Shown in pieces: positions 27,774 through 34,476 of a DNA stretch of 34,476 nucleotides (the first letter of the stretch is position 1; every line of letters starts with the position of its first letter). Under the pieces are notes generated by a model. That model was given only the letters and a program-made list of their open reading frames with translations. It ran no database searches and was not told the DNA's origin. The stretch comes from a virus, in IMG/VR virus record IMGVR_UViG_3300032093_000450, positions 1 through 34,476 of that record. One strand, given 5' to 3'. The position numbers were made by a program, and so were the translations under genes.

Positions 27774-28300
27774 CATCAGATTTTGCCGAGGACGCCGCTC
27801 TTTATCAATTCGGCCCACGCGATGGCGTGTCATATAAACTCAATCTAGACACGGGCAGAATTATCAGGTGTTATTACAAGAACGGCCTGCCAATTACAGA
27901 GGCTGAATTCAAGTCAGAACAGGCAAAACAGGAGCGAACAATGACCGATGACACAGAGCGCAAGCCGGTCTTATTTGAATGGTCAGTGCAACAAGACCCG
28001 TCTAGCTGGGAGCCAGAACAGCCGGTGATCCACACCCTGCCGCACATAAAAAGGCGAACGGGCTGGCATATCAGCACCAAAGCAACCAGATCGCACAAGA
28101 CGATTCAATTAGCAAATGAACTGCTGGCCGAGGTCAGCGCACTGCAAAGCCAAAACGCCCTGTTGCTCGATACATTAAAGAATCTGGTCGCATGTCAGGA
28201 TTTGTTGGCAACGCAGCGCGGGCTGGTAGATTTGGACAAGTGGATACCCGCGTGGAAAGCCGCCGAATCCGTAATTAAAAGCTGCGAGGGTAAAAAATGA
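27770..28300 (+). CDS. Hypothetical protein
   Basis: A 176-residue protein. The N-terminus (YQFGPRDGVSYKLNLDTGRIIRCYYKNGLPITEAEF) is beta-rich, the middle polar, the C-terminal 60 residues helical (IQLANELLAEVSALQSQNALLLDTLKNLVACQDLLATQ...). An internal ATG could start a shorter product at about residue 58 (MTDDTERKP), preceded by AGGAG. The helix ANELLAEVSALQSQNALLLDTLK resembles LLYQNAMLLEALKGL in the next gene. Function unknown. Confidence 0.5.
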   Translation: MTSDFAEDAALYQFGPRDGVSYKLNLDTGRIIRCYYKNGLPITEAEFKSEQAKQERTMTDDTERKPVLFEWSVQQDPSSWEPEQPVIHTLPHIKRRTGWHISTKATRSHKTIQLANELLAEVSALQSQNALLLDTLKNLVACQDLLATQRGLVDLDKWIPAWKAAESVIKSCEGKK

Positions 28301-28623
28301 GTGATGACAAGAAATCACCAATAGATCAGGGCATGGCACCCTTGGCGTCGCCCCGATCCGGCCGGATCAACTCACACCATGACTTTTTCTCTTTGCAGGG
28401 CCTCATAGGGGAGACCGTAACCATCCCAAAGGTTTCTATGATTGAGATAGATAAACGGCTGGGCGTGCTGTTATATCAGAACGCCATGTTGCTTGAGGCG
28501 TTGAAGGGGCTTTATGATAATTGGTATGATGATAATGAGCCTTTATCAGAATGGGGTAAAAGAGCCAAACGCGCAATCGAAATGTGTGGGGGCAGCGAGA
28601 TTGACACCCTACCCACCCCCTGA
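28297..28623 (+). CDS. Hypothetical protein, last of the tRNA-region operon
   Basis: A 108-residue protein with the helix RLGVLLYQNAMLLEALKGLYDNW followed by an acidic loop and SEWGKRAKRAIEMCGG. The LLxQNAxLLEALK block also occurs in the preceding protein, so the two may share a module. The 3' end leads into the structured RNA and terminator. Confidence 0.5.
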   Translation: MSDDKKSPIDQGMAPLASPRSGRINSHHDFFSLQGLIGETVTIPKVSMIEIDKRLGVLLYQNAMLLEALKGLYDNWYDDNEPLSEWGKRAKRAIEMCGGSEIDTLPTP

Positions 28624-28636
28624 TAAAATCATTGCA

Positions 28637-28730
28637 CGCGACGGGTTCCGTTTCGGTCAAGGCCGTCTCCACCCGTTGTATCTCCCCTATCGCTTTGGCG
28701 ACAGGGCGCACCGGTTAAAATCCGGTTGCT
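28637..28730 (+). ncRNA. Candidate structured RNA before a terminator
   Basis: Three successive hairpins: CGACGGGT/ACCCGTTG (28639-28646, 28671-28678) with an inner CGG/CCG-type stem; CCCT-A-TCGC/GCGA-C-AGGG (28685-28693, 28698-28706) with a TTTG loop; and ACCGG/CCGGT (28710-28714, 28722-28726) with loop TTAAAAT, like a T arm. A strong terminator follows at once. It is not a complete tRNA since no matching acceptor exists. No coding frame of note crosses it. Confidence 0.42.
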
Positions 28731-28766
28731 AAAAAGGCTTCGTCATTAACTTGGCGAGGCCTTTTT
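28731..28766. terminator. Strong bidirectional terminator
   Basis: AAAAAGGCTTCG (28731-28742) pairs with CGAGGCCTTTTT (28755-28766) with one wobble, giving A-runs and T-runs on both sides of a GC stem. It would end transcription from the plus-strand operon and from the minus-strand lysis operon. Confidence 0.82.
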
Positions 28767-28810
28767 GTTGTGCTGGCATTGCCGACCCTATGCGATTATG
28801 TAAACCATAC

Positions 28811-28837
28811 TTTAACTAAAACCACCATTTAGTTAAA
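28811..28837. repeat. Perfect inverted repeat after the endolysin gene
   Basis: TTTAACTAAA (28811-28820) and TTTAGTTAAA (28828-28837) are a perfect 10-base inverted repeat with a seven-base loop, ending at the endolysin stop codon. Probably part of 3'-end formation or a binding site. Nothing else is visible from 28767 to 28837. Confidence 0.55.
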
Positions 28838-29587
28838 CTAGGCCGCTTTTTGGTTCACAAATGGCAATGGTCTCCCTGCCTGTTGCCATGCCATGAGCAA
28901 GCCAACGATCCCAGCCAGCACAATGATTCCGCCAATGACCATCTGAATCTTGTCACCAGAGGACAGCGCTTGTTGCTGGGTTTGCAGGGAGTCGATGACC
29001 TTTGTAACAGGATCGGCCAAGGTTGCAAGCCCTGTTGCTGTGCTGGCCCCGGCTGCTGTGACCTGTTCGGGTTTGACGGGTGGAACGGGAACGACATAAT
29101 TGCTGGAGACGAATTTGCCAGTGGCTTGGCCAGTTGTCCAGAGGTCGGCTTCGACCTTACGGCGGTTCACAAGGCCGTCAACAATTTCTTTCCGCTTTGT
29201 TTTTGGGTTATAACCCTTATTCCACCTTGCCAATTCGCCCGGCACAGCATCAAGATCACCGTTATTCAGCTTTTTCAGCAACGTGCTTTTCTGGAACGCC
29301 CCAGCTCCGACATTGAACACAAACGACACCAAGGCGTCATATTGGTTTTGCGTCATGGCTTCGATGATATGCGGCTTGACGTATCGCTCAATTGCCCGTG
29401 TGACGACGGATATATCATCGTCAAGCAATCTTTCGGCCTGTGGCTTCGTGATAACGTCACCCTCTTTAACATCGCCTGTATGGCCGTATCCGATTGTCCA
29501 GATGCCTACTGGGTCGAGATAAGCAACCAGCTTTAACGCCTCCCACTGCTTGATTTTAGCGCGACCGTTGGGGGATAGGGTTTTCAT
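28838..29587 (-). CDS. T4-type endolysin (GH24) with C-terminal membrane helix
   Basis: A 249-residue muramidase. Catalytic residues E16, D25 and T31 in WEALKLVAYLDPVGIWTIGYGHTGDV have exactly the T4 lysozyme spacing (E11, D20, T26). The catalytic domain spans about residues 1-150 (ending GLVNRRKVEADLW). An Ala/Pro/Thr-rich linker follows, then a membrane segment IQMVIGGIIVLAGIVGLLMAW (about 213-234) and a short tail. The C-terminal anchor is unusual and implies membrane tethering. I chose the ATG at 29587, with in-frame ATG at 29602 as the alternative. Next to an XhlA-like membrane protein. Confidence 0.86.
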   Translation of the reverse strand: MKTLSPNGRAKIKQWEALKLVAYLDPVGIWTIGYGHTGDVKEGDVITKPQAERLLDDDISVVTRAIERYVKPHIIEAMTQNQYDALVSFVFNVGAGAFQKSTLLKKLNNGDLDAVPGELARWNKGYNPKTKRKEIVDGLVNRRKVEADLWTTGQATGKFVSSNYVVPVPPVKPEQVTAAGASTATGLATLADPVTKVIDSLQTQQQALSSGDKIQMVIGGIIVLAGIVGLLMAWQQAGRPLPFVNQKAA

Positions 29588-29591
29588 GTTC

Positions 29592-29819
29592 TCACATCCC
29601 ATGGACAATACGGCTTAACACGGCACCGGCGACACCGCCTATAATACCAATCAGCCATTTGGCAACGCTTTCTGCGCCCTGCCGCTTGGCCTCAAGCATC
29701 TTTATCTCATTGATATTGACAGTCAAGGTGTCAACCTTTGACTCAAGAGACACAACAGTTTTTTGCAAAGATTCGATCGATGCCGACATCCTGCCCATTT
29801 CGTTGTCATTCGGTGCCAT
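29592..29819 (-). CDS. XhlA-like coiled-coil membrane protein, possible holin partner
   Basis: A 75-residue protein. MSASIESLQKTVVSLESKVDTLTVNINEIKMLEAKRQG is a coiled coil, followed by one membrane helix AKWLIGIIGGVAGAVLSRIV at the C-terminus. This is the layout of haemolysin XhlA and similar phage lysis proteins. It lies directly upstream of the endolysin. I chose the third ATG (29819), which has GGA at a normal distance; 29831 is also open. Holin activity is inferred from position and shape. Confidence 0.65.
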   Translation of the reverse strand: MAPNDNEMGRMSASIESLQKTVVSLESKVDTLTVNINEIKMLEAKRQGAESVAKWLIGIIGGVAGAVLSRIVHGM

Positions 29820-29858
29820 GTTCATATCCATTATACCACGGGTTGCGTTTGTGTGCGA

Positions 29859-31598
29859 TCAATATTCAATCAGGCTTTCGAGCTCCCAGCGGTCACTAAA
29901 GCTTGTGCCACTATAACGAAATGTTGCCATTGCGCCATTTGCACCAATAGTTTTGTTGGCAGAGCCAGCCAGCCATATTGGCCTATTTGTTGCGGTGGGG
30001 GCTGGGCTAGATGTTTGATTGTGGTTAATAGTTGCAGAGCCAATAAAACGCACAACAATGCGAGTGCCAGCTTGGCAGTTTGTGTTTGCAATCAGCCGCA
30101 TATCAGCCGAAGTGTTGACAAAAATTTGGTTCCCGTTAATTGGCGTTGGTGTCAACAGATAACCGCCGCCAGCGGCCACAGTGCTTGCTGTTGTGTGCTG
30201 CTTCTCTTGGATCATGGCTGACAACACCACAGCCTGGGACGCCCGATCCAGTGACATTAGCGTTGTTGAAGTGGCACCAGTATCATCGTAAACTTGAAAA
30301 TCAAGGTTATTTGTCGTGCTGTTCGTCCGCATCCGCCAGCGCCGCACTTTGTTTTGTGGAGTAATATCGCTCGTGCCAACAATCCCGCTGGTAGGATCAA
30401 CTAAGATGCGGCCACCATTCACAGCAAAGTCTGCGGATGTCACCGTCACAAGCGTTTTGTTTGAGCCGTAAATGATACCAAGGCGCGTTTGCATATCGCC
30501 CTTGCGGTCAGCGACCTCAAAGCTGATGTGCTGGTGCTGGTTTTCAGACGACACGTTATTGGGCATGAAATGTGCCAGTATCCACGCCCACTGGAACCGT
30601 GCATTTGTGCCAACGGTTCTGCCGACCTCATACCAATAGTTGTTCCCGCCGTCCGCGTCCGTGTTGTTTGTAAGGTAAATAACATCACCCGCAGATGCGG
30701 CCCAGCTTGTCTTGTCCTTGAGATAAATTCTGTTGTTCGTGCTGGTGCTGCTGCCTGTGTTGTGGGCGACAGTAATGGCGCTGCCGAACTTCAAAGCAAT
30801 AACATCGCCTGCCGTCCAGCTTGTGTTGACGATCATATTAAGCGTGGTGCTGCCTGTAATCGGAAACACGCGGTTGCTTGACACGGGCAGTGTCAACAGC
30901 GCACCAGACGCAACCGGGCTGGCCTCGTTGGTAAGCCCCAGCGCCGCCCCTGCTGTGCCACCAGTGGCTTTGATACTGGAAACAACGCCTTGGATTGGGC
31001 TTGCGATGATTAAGCCGTCAAACTCATCAAAGTTAAGAGTATCCTTAAAGCATTGAGCCTGGCTATCTTGCATCCCTACGGTGCTGCTAAGAGTGACGCC
31101 AGAAATTGTGTCCGCATCAAGAGGATTTAGCGCGGCGGTTAGAGCACGGGCAAGCTCTGCCTGCGTTGTTGTAGCAAGAGCGGCAAACCACCCGCCAGAG
31201 CGCGTCAATGTCCTAGCTGTGCCGCCGTTAATTGCAACCGTCAAAACCGTTGTGGATGTGAATTCGATGTCATAGGACACACCATCAACACTAATAATAA
31301 TGTCAGTCCCGGCGGTAATGTTGAAAGTGCCGGTTGTTGTAGATGGCAAAGTTGGCACGATTATTGCAGTGCTTCCTTCGCCATACCATTTGACACCGCC
31401 TTTTGCCCGGCCGCCCAATGAAATCAACCGTAAAAGGTCGCCGTACGGTGCGCCGCCATTTGCTTGCTGATAGGTCGCAATCTCAATACGGCGCGTGGTG
31501 TCGCCATCGGAACCGTCAACATTGCCGGATTGTGTTGGATTAAGAATGATACTGTTTCCGGGATACAGCGCCCCGCGTACGAGATTCCAAAAAGACAT
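29859..31598 (-). CDS. Tail-fibre-like structural protein
   Basis: A 579-residue protein, Thr/Ser/Asn/Gly-rich and almost all beta. The N-terminus (MSFWNLVRGALYPGNSIILNPTQSG) is a short conserved-looking adaptor. Two copies of a beta-domain occur: residues about 244-330 (VFPITGSTTLNMIVNTS...AGDVIALKFGSAITVAHN...YWYEVGR) and about 490-579 (IFVNTSADMRLIANTNCQAGTRIVVRFIGSATINHN...RWELESL). Such WYE/WEL-ending domains are typical of phage tail fibres and receptor-binding proteins. Exact place in the virion is unknown. Confidence 0.6.
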   Translation of the reverse strand: MSFWNLVRGALYPGNSIILNPTQSGNVDGSDGDTTRRIEIATYQQANGGAPYGDLLRLISLGGRAKGGVKWYGEGSTAIIVPTLPSTTTGTFNITAGTDIIISVDGVSYDIEFTSTTVLTVAINGGTARTLTRSGGWFAALATTTQAELARALTAALNPLDADTISGVTLSSTVGMQDSQAQCFKDTLNFDEFDGLIIASPIQGVVSSIKATGGTAGAALGLTNEASPVASGALLTLPVSSNRVFPITGSTTLNMIVNTSWTAGDVIALKFGSAITVAHNTGSSTSTNNRIYLKDKTSWAASAGDVIYLTNNTDADGGNNYWYEVGRTVGTNARFQWAWILAHFMPNNVSSENQHQHISFEVADRKGDMQTRLGIIYGSNKTLVTVTSADFAVNGGRILVDPTSGIVGTSDITPQNKVRRWRMRTNSTTNNLDFQVYDDTGATSTTLMSLDRASQAVVLSAMIQEKQHTTASTVAAGGGYLLTPTPINGNQIFVNTSADMRLIANTNCQAGTRIVVRFIGSATINHNQTSSPAPTATNRPIWLAGSANKTIGANGAMATFRYSGTSFSDRWELESLIEY

Positions 31599-31610
31599 AA
31601 CAGTTTCTCC

Positions 31611-31955
31611 TTATGCCACAAATTCAGTGATTGAAATTACAGAATCTGGCGATCCAGTATGCAACAAGGCAGATATTTTATGGCCGCGCCCAACCGTGAA
31701 ATAGTATGAAATCCCAGGGGCCAGCAAAGTGCAGGCTGTTGGGTCAATTGTCGCTGTCGGTGCGGCACCAGATTTCACCCATGTTGCTGATTCGCATGTA
31801 ATCAACACGGCAGTTTGCGTCCCTTGCCCGGCATCACCAAGGGCAACAGTTTTTTGCTCGACACCAACCGCAAGGTTCATCCCCCTTGCAGCCCCTGCTG
31901 AAAGATTAAACGCATCGAACGGGACGCCGGTGCTATCGCGTGCAACTGTACTCAT
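31611..31955 (-). CDS. Small virion-type protein
   Basis: A 114-residue, Ala/Thr/Gly-rich beta protein (FNLSAGAARGMNLAVGVEQKTVALGDAGQGTQTAVLITCESATWVKSG...). Its composition and its place between the polyvalent protein and the fibre suggest a structural or decoration role. It overlaps the polyvalent protein gene's stop by ATGA, so the two are co-translated. No family recognised. Confidence 0.5.
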   Translation of the reverse strand: MSTVARDSTGVPFDAFNLSAGAARGMNLAVGVEQKTVALGDAGQGTQTAVLITCESATWVKSGAAPTATIDPTACTLLAPGISYYFTVGRGHKISALLHTGSPDSVISITEFVA

Positions 31956-34476
31956 TTTATAACGCCTTTCTTGTTGTAGTCATTCCACTCTTTGTTGAAA
32001 CCATCAAAGATAGCCTTTTGTTCAGCGTCGTTCTTTTCAAGACGCTTTGCATATTCTGCCCGGTTGATCCGCTTCTCGGCATAATCGACTTCTATTTCTG
32101 CGCGGTCAGATTTAGCCCGTTTCAGATCACGGCGGCTCTCTTTAAGCGTGGCCGACATATCGTCCATGCGGCCATCTTTTTCATAAAGGGCATTCAATTC
32201 ACGATTGCGCCCGGCATCTTCGTATTGCTTGGCGTATTCAGCAAAAGCATCAATCTTTGCCGCACGATCATAAAAGGCGCGTGCTGGATACCATGCCATG
32301 TCATTGCCCAGAAACTGCCCGACAAGAGGCAGGGATGATGGTTTGTTCTCACGCACTGGATCGGCAATGCCTTGAGCATAATCAACCAGCCCCTTGAAAA
32401 AGCGCCCTGTGCCGCCGGTTGCGTAACCAAAGAGATAGTCAAGCGTGGCTGGCGACACATCAACCAGCCCTTTTTCAACGTCACTGCCGCCAGTCATACT
32501 GTTCAGCGACTGGGCAATGCCTTTTGAAATCTCGGACGTGTTGGCATAATATTTTTGGCTGTCAGGCCGGTAATCGTATTTCCCATGCTCCGGCACAATC
32601 GGTTTGCCCGTCCAGTCCTGGTTCAGGCGCAATTCAACGCCAGGATCAAGAATTGTCGGGGCAACAAGCGTCCACCAGCTTTGTGCTCCGCCAAGCGGGT
32701 TTATGCTGTCAATGACATTCATTGCCATACGCCCAGCCGCTTCGCTTGGTGTCTCCACTTGCAGCGCGGCTTCGGCGATATGTCGGCCCAAATTCCAGAA
32801 CATGCTGAAAAATGATGGCAGGGTGACAGGCCGGATATACGGCATTTCCTTGGTAGCCAAGCCTTCGGGCAAGACAAAAACCAATTTGCGGGATTTATCA
32901 GATTCCGATATTTTGCTGTAAACACTTTGGCCGTCTTCGTCATCTGGCGAGATCAGGGCATTAACAAGCGCCATCATGGCCCCAGCCACAACAAGGCCGC
33001 CAGAAATGACCTGAACATTTTTATGTGTCAGGGCCTTCAAGGCTTCGGTTGTGCCCTGCACCGCCGCGCCAGAGAAGGCATAGAGCGCATTCATTGTTGG
33101 CGACAGTTTACCGCGCAGATTAAAATCTGTCGTGACACGCCGGGCCGCATTGGCCGCCCTCTCTTTTGTGTAGCCGCGCTGACGCAGATTCTTATAAACA
33201 GCCAAGCGCAACCCGACCTCAATCCCGCTATTAACCTCATCAATCATGCGCAGGGTTGTGTCAAAAACCTTCTTTGGGGTTATGCCCGACTTCATATTTT
33301 TGAGATCGCGCTCAAGATTGGCCGCAAGATCGGCGACAGCTTTCAATTCAATGATAGCCGTCCTTGACCCTGCCGCGCCAAACTCATCCGCCCACTGGCC
33401 CCATTCGCCAGTAAATTCACCCTTGGCAGCGCGATAGGCGGCCTTCACAGAGCGGCCATAATCGCGCATGACATCCTTAACCAGCCCTTCTTCTTCAAAC
33501 TTGGTCAGGGTAATTGCTGCAAAACCAAGATCGCGCTGCAAATTGGTCAGGGTGAAGTTTGGTGAAAACCGGGTGTTGATTGCCTTGAACACATTCGTAA
33601 ACACGCGCATGACGCGGACAAAAGCATTCATCTGGTTTGCGTCAAGGTTTCTAAACGCACTGCCCAATTCAGCGCCAATCTTGTTTTCTTTCTTGAAATT
33701 CAACCGCCACTCTGCGCCCTCAAATTTTGCCGACAGGGTATAATCACGATCCTGAATTGCCTTGGCTGGGCGCATTGTGACGATGCCATTTGACACCACT
33801 GGGCGCATCTCGACCTTTTCCAACGTCCAGATATTTTCATCAGGAAACGCGGTTGCAAATTCGATCAATGCCTGCGAAACAGCATTCTTTTCAGCGCGAA
33901 CAATGGTCTGTTCTGCCTGGCTGATTGCGTAGGCAAGGATCGTCTGCGCCTTGCTGGATCGCCCCAAGCGCCGCTTGCTCTCATCGCCCTTGATAGAGAA
34001 CCCGGAACCAATGCGCGGCAGATCGGGATCATCGCCCAACAATTCCTGATTGCCCCGCAACGGCACATAATGCGGGGTGTTTTCGCGGTATGCCTTGGCC
34101 GTATCGGCTGTTATCAGGCCGGACTCAACCGCCAGGTCAAGGGCGTTGTTGTTCATGTCCCAGACAAGCTGCGCGATCGCTTCAAAATCAGCCGTCTTGC
34201 CGGATTGTTCAACGGCCTCAAGCACCCGCGCCGCCTCGGCGTTGGTCATGCCAGAGCCTTCGTCTTCATTGAATGCCGGGTTAATCTTGGCAACGGCAGC
34301 GTTTACTTCTGGCGCGACCTTGGCATAGAGATATTCCTCAAACTCAGCCAGATCAATATCACGCGCCACCAGCCCTTGCAGAATCGGATCAACCGAATTG
34401 CGTTTCAGCTTCTCAATACGATCCGCTGCCTTTGCCGCCCATGTCCGGCGCAGAAAATCAACATTGGCTTCGTCCG
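31952..34476 (-). CDS. Large polyvalent protein with LPD38-like domain (partial, runs off window)
   Basis: At least 840 residues; the frame is open to the window edge with no convincing start (the first possible one in view, GTG at 34369, is internal in style). EFEEYLYAKVAPEVNAAVAKINP...GSGMTNAEAARVLEAV, INTRFSPNFTLTNLQRDLGFAAI, VTTDFNLRGKLSPTMNALYAFSGAAVQGTTEAL and a C-terminal coiled coil match the large polyvalent-protein family carrying LPD38. These giant phage proteins are packaged and injected with the DNA and carry varied effector domains upstream, outside this window. The C-terminal 150 residues are charged helices (SRRDLKRAKSDRAEIEVDYAEKRINRAEYAKRLEK). Confidence 0.75.
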   Translation of the reverse strand, partial: DEANVDFLRRTWAAKAADRIEKLKRNSVDPILQGLVARDIDLAEFEEYLYAKVAPEVNAAVAKINPAFNEDEGSGMTNAEAARVLEAVEQSGKTADFEAIAQLVWDMNNNALDLAVESGLITADTAKAYRENTPHYVPLRGNQELLGDDPDLPRIGSGFSIKGDESKRRLGRSSKAQTILAYAISQAEQTIVRAEKNAVSQALIEFATAFPDENIWTLEKVEMRPVVSNGIVTMRPAKAIQDRDYTLSAKFEGAEWRLNFKKENKIGAELGSAFRNLDANQMNAFVRVMRVFTNVFKAINTRFSPNFTLTNLQRDLGFAAITLTKFEEEGLVKDVMRDYGRSVKAAYRAAKGEFTGEWGQWADEFGAAGSRTAIIELKAVADLAANLERDLKNMKSGITPKKVFDTTLRMIDEVNSGIEVGLRLAVYKNLRQRGYTKERAANAARRVTTDFNLRGKLSPTMNALYAFSGAAVQGTTEALKALTHKNVQVISGGLVVAGAMMALVNALISPDDEDGQSVYSKISESDKSRKLVFVLPEGLATKEMPYIRPVTLPSFFSMFWNLGRHIAEAALQVETPSEAAGRMAMNVIDSINPLGGAQSWWTLVAPTILDPGVELRLNQDWTGKPIVPEHGKYDYRPDSQKYYANTSEISKGIAQSLNSMTGGSDVEKGLVDVSPATLDYLFGYATGGTGRFFKGLVDYAQGIADPVRENKPSSLPLVGQFLGNDMAWYPARAFYDRAAKIDAFAEYAKQYEDAGRNRELNALYEKDGRMDDMSATLKESRRDLKRAKSDRAEIEVDYAEKRINRAEYAKRLEKNDAEQKAIFDGFNKEWNDYNKKGVIK

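Noticed and set aside
28637-28730. Structured region considered as a tRNA because of its T-arm-like hairpin
   Set aside because: No acceptor stem can be formed with the sequence after the T-like arm, and no anticodon arm of normal spacing exists.
28850-29536. 228-residue plus-strand frame across the endolysin gene
   Set aside because: The endolysin has intact catalytic residues on the minus strand, and the plus-strand frame has no recognisable sequence or ribosome site.
1-34476. Search for integrase, terminase, reverse transcriptase, transposase or restriction methylase
   Set aside because: No frame shows their motifs, so no claim about lysogeny, packaging, diversity-generating elements or a complete restriction-modification system is made from this window.

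Overview
The window is part of a tailed double-stranded DNA phage (or prophage) genome of an alphaproteobacterial host. Phage origin rests on a recombination/replication gene set, an Rz/Rz1 spanin pair, a T4-type endolysin, a tail-fibre-like protein, a large polyvalent virion protein and dozens of tiny genes joined by ATGA or GTGA stop-start overlaps. The alphaproteobacterial host is inferred from a GapR/DUF2312 homologue and two proteins with the GcrA-type C-terminal domain, families essentially confined to that class. I see no terminase, portal, capsid or integrase gene here, so lifestyle is undecided.

Layout. 1-2079 (+): small unknown genes, including two zinc-finger proteins and an orphan HicB-like protein, closed by a terminator. 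2183-5652 (-): a zinc-finger phage protein, a gene-poor region with iteron-like repeats around an AT-rich core (candidate origin), a primase-polymerase/helicase and a small HTH regulator. 5794-11606 (+): a recombination/replication operon with Sak4-like ATPase, SSB-like protein ending in DDEIPF, YqaJ exonuclease, DEAH helicase with zinc ribbon, VRR-NUC-like nuclease and a coiled-coil protein. 11618-21893 (+): a long accessory run with GapR-like protein, ASCH-like protein, mini ABC ATPase, a DnaA-domain-IV/dUTPase fusion, two GcrA-like proteins, RNA ligase, a TIM-barrel hydrolase-like protein and four members of an undescribed paralogous family. A divergent HTH repressor switch with two matched palindromic operators lies at 17367-17717.

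21906-24303 (+) is a foreign insert: the middle component and DUF2326 ATPase of an ABC-three-component (ABC-3C) conflict system, followed by an HsdR N-terminal fragment cut off just before its nuclease core. 24240-25136 (-) holds a membrane protein and the Rz1/Rz spanins. 25362-28623 (+) holds two tRNAs, a possible structured RNA and more small genes. 28637-28837 has a second possible structured RNA and a strong terminator. 28838-34476 (-) is a late block: endolysin, XhlA-like membrane protein, tail-fibre-like protein, a small structural-type protein and a partial LPD38-type polyvalent protein that runs off the window.

Reading it together: the plus-strand middle makes an early DNA-metabolism and host-takeover programme. 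Its most distinctive element is a set of host cell-cycle and nucleoid regulators (GapR, GcrA x2, DnaA domain IV) on a phage. The most unusual structural event is capture of a piece of a host defence island.
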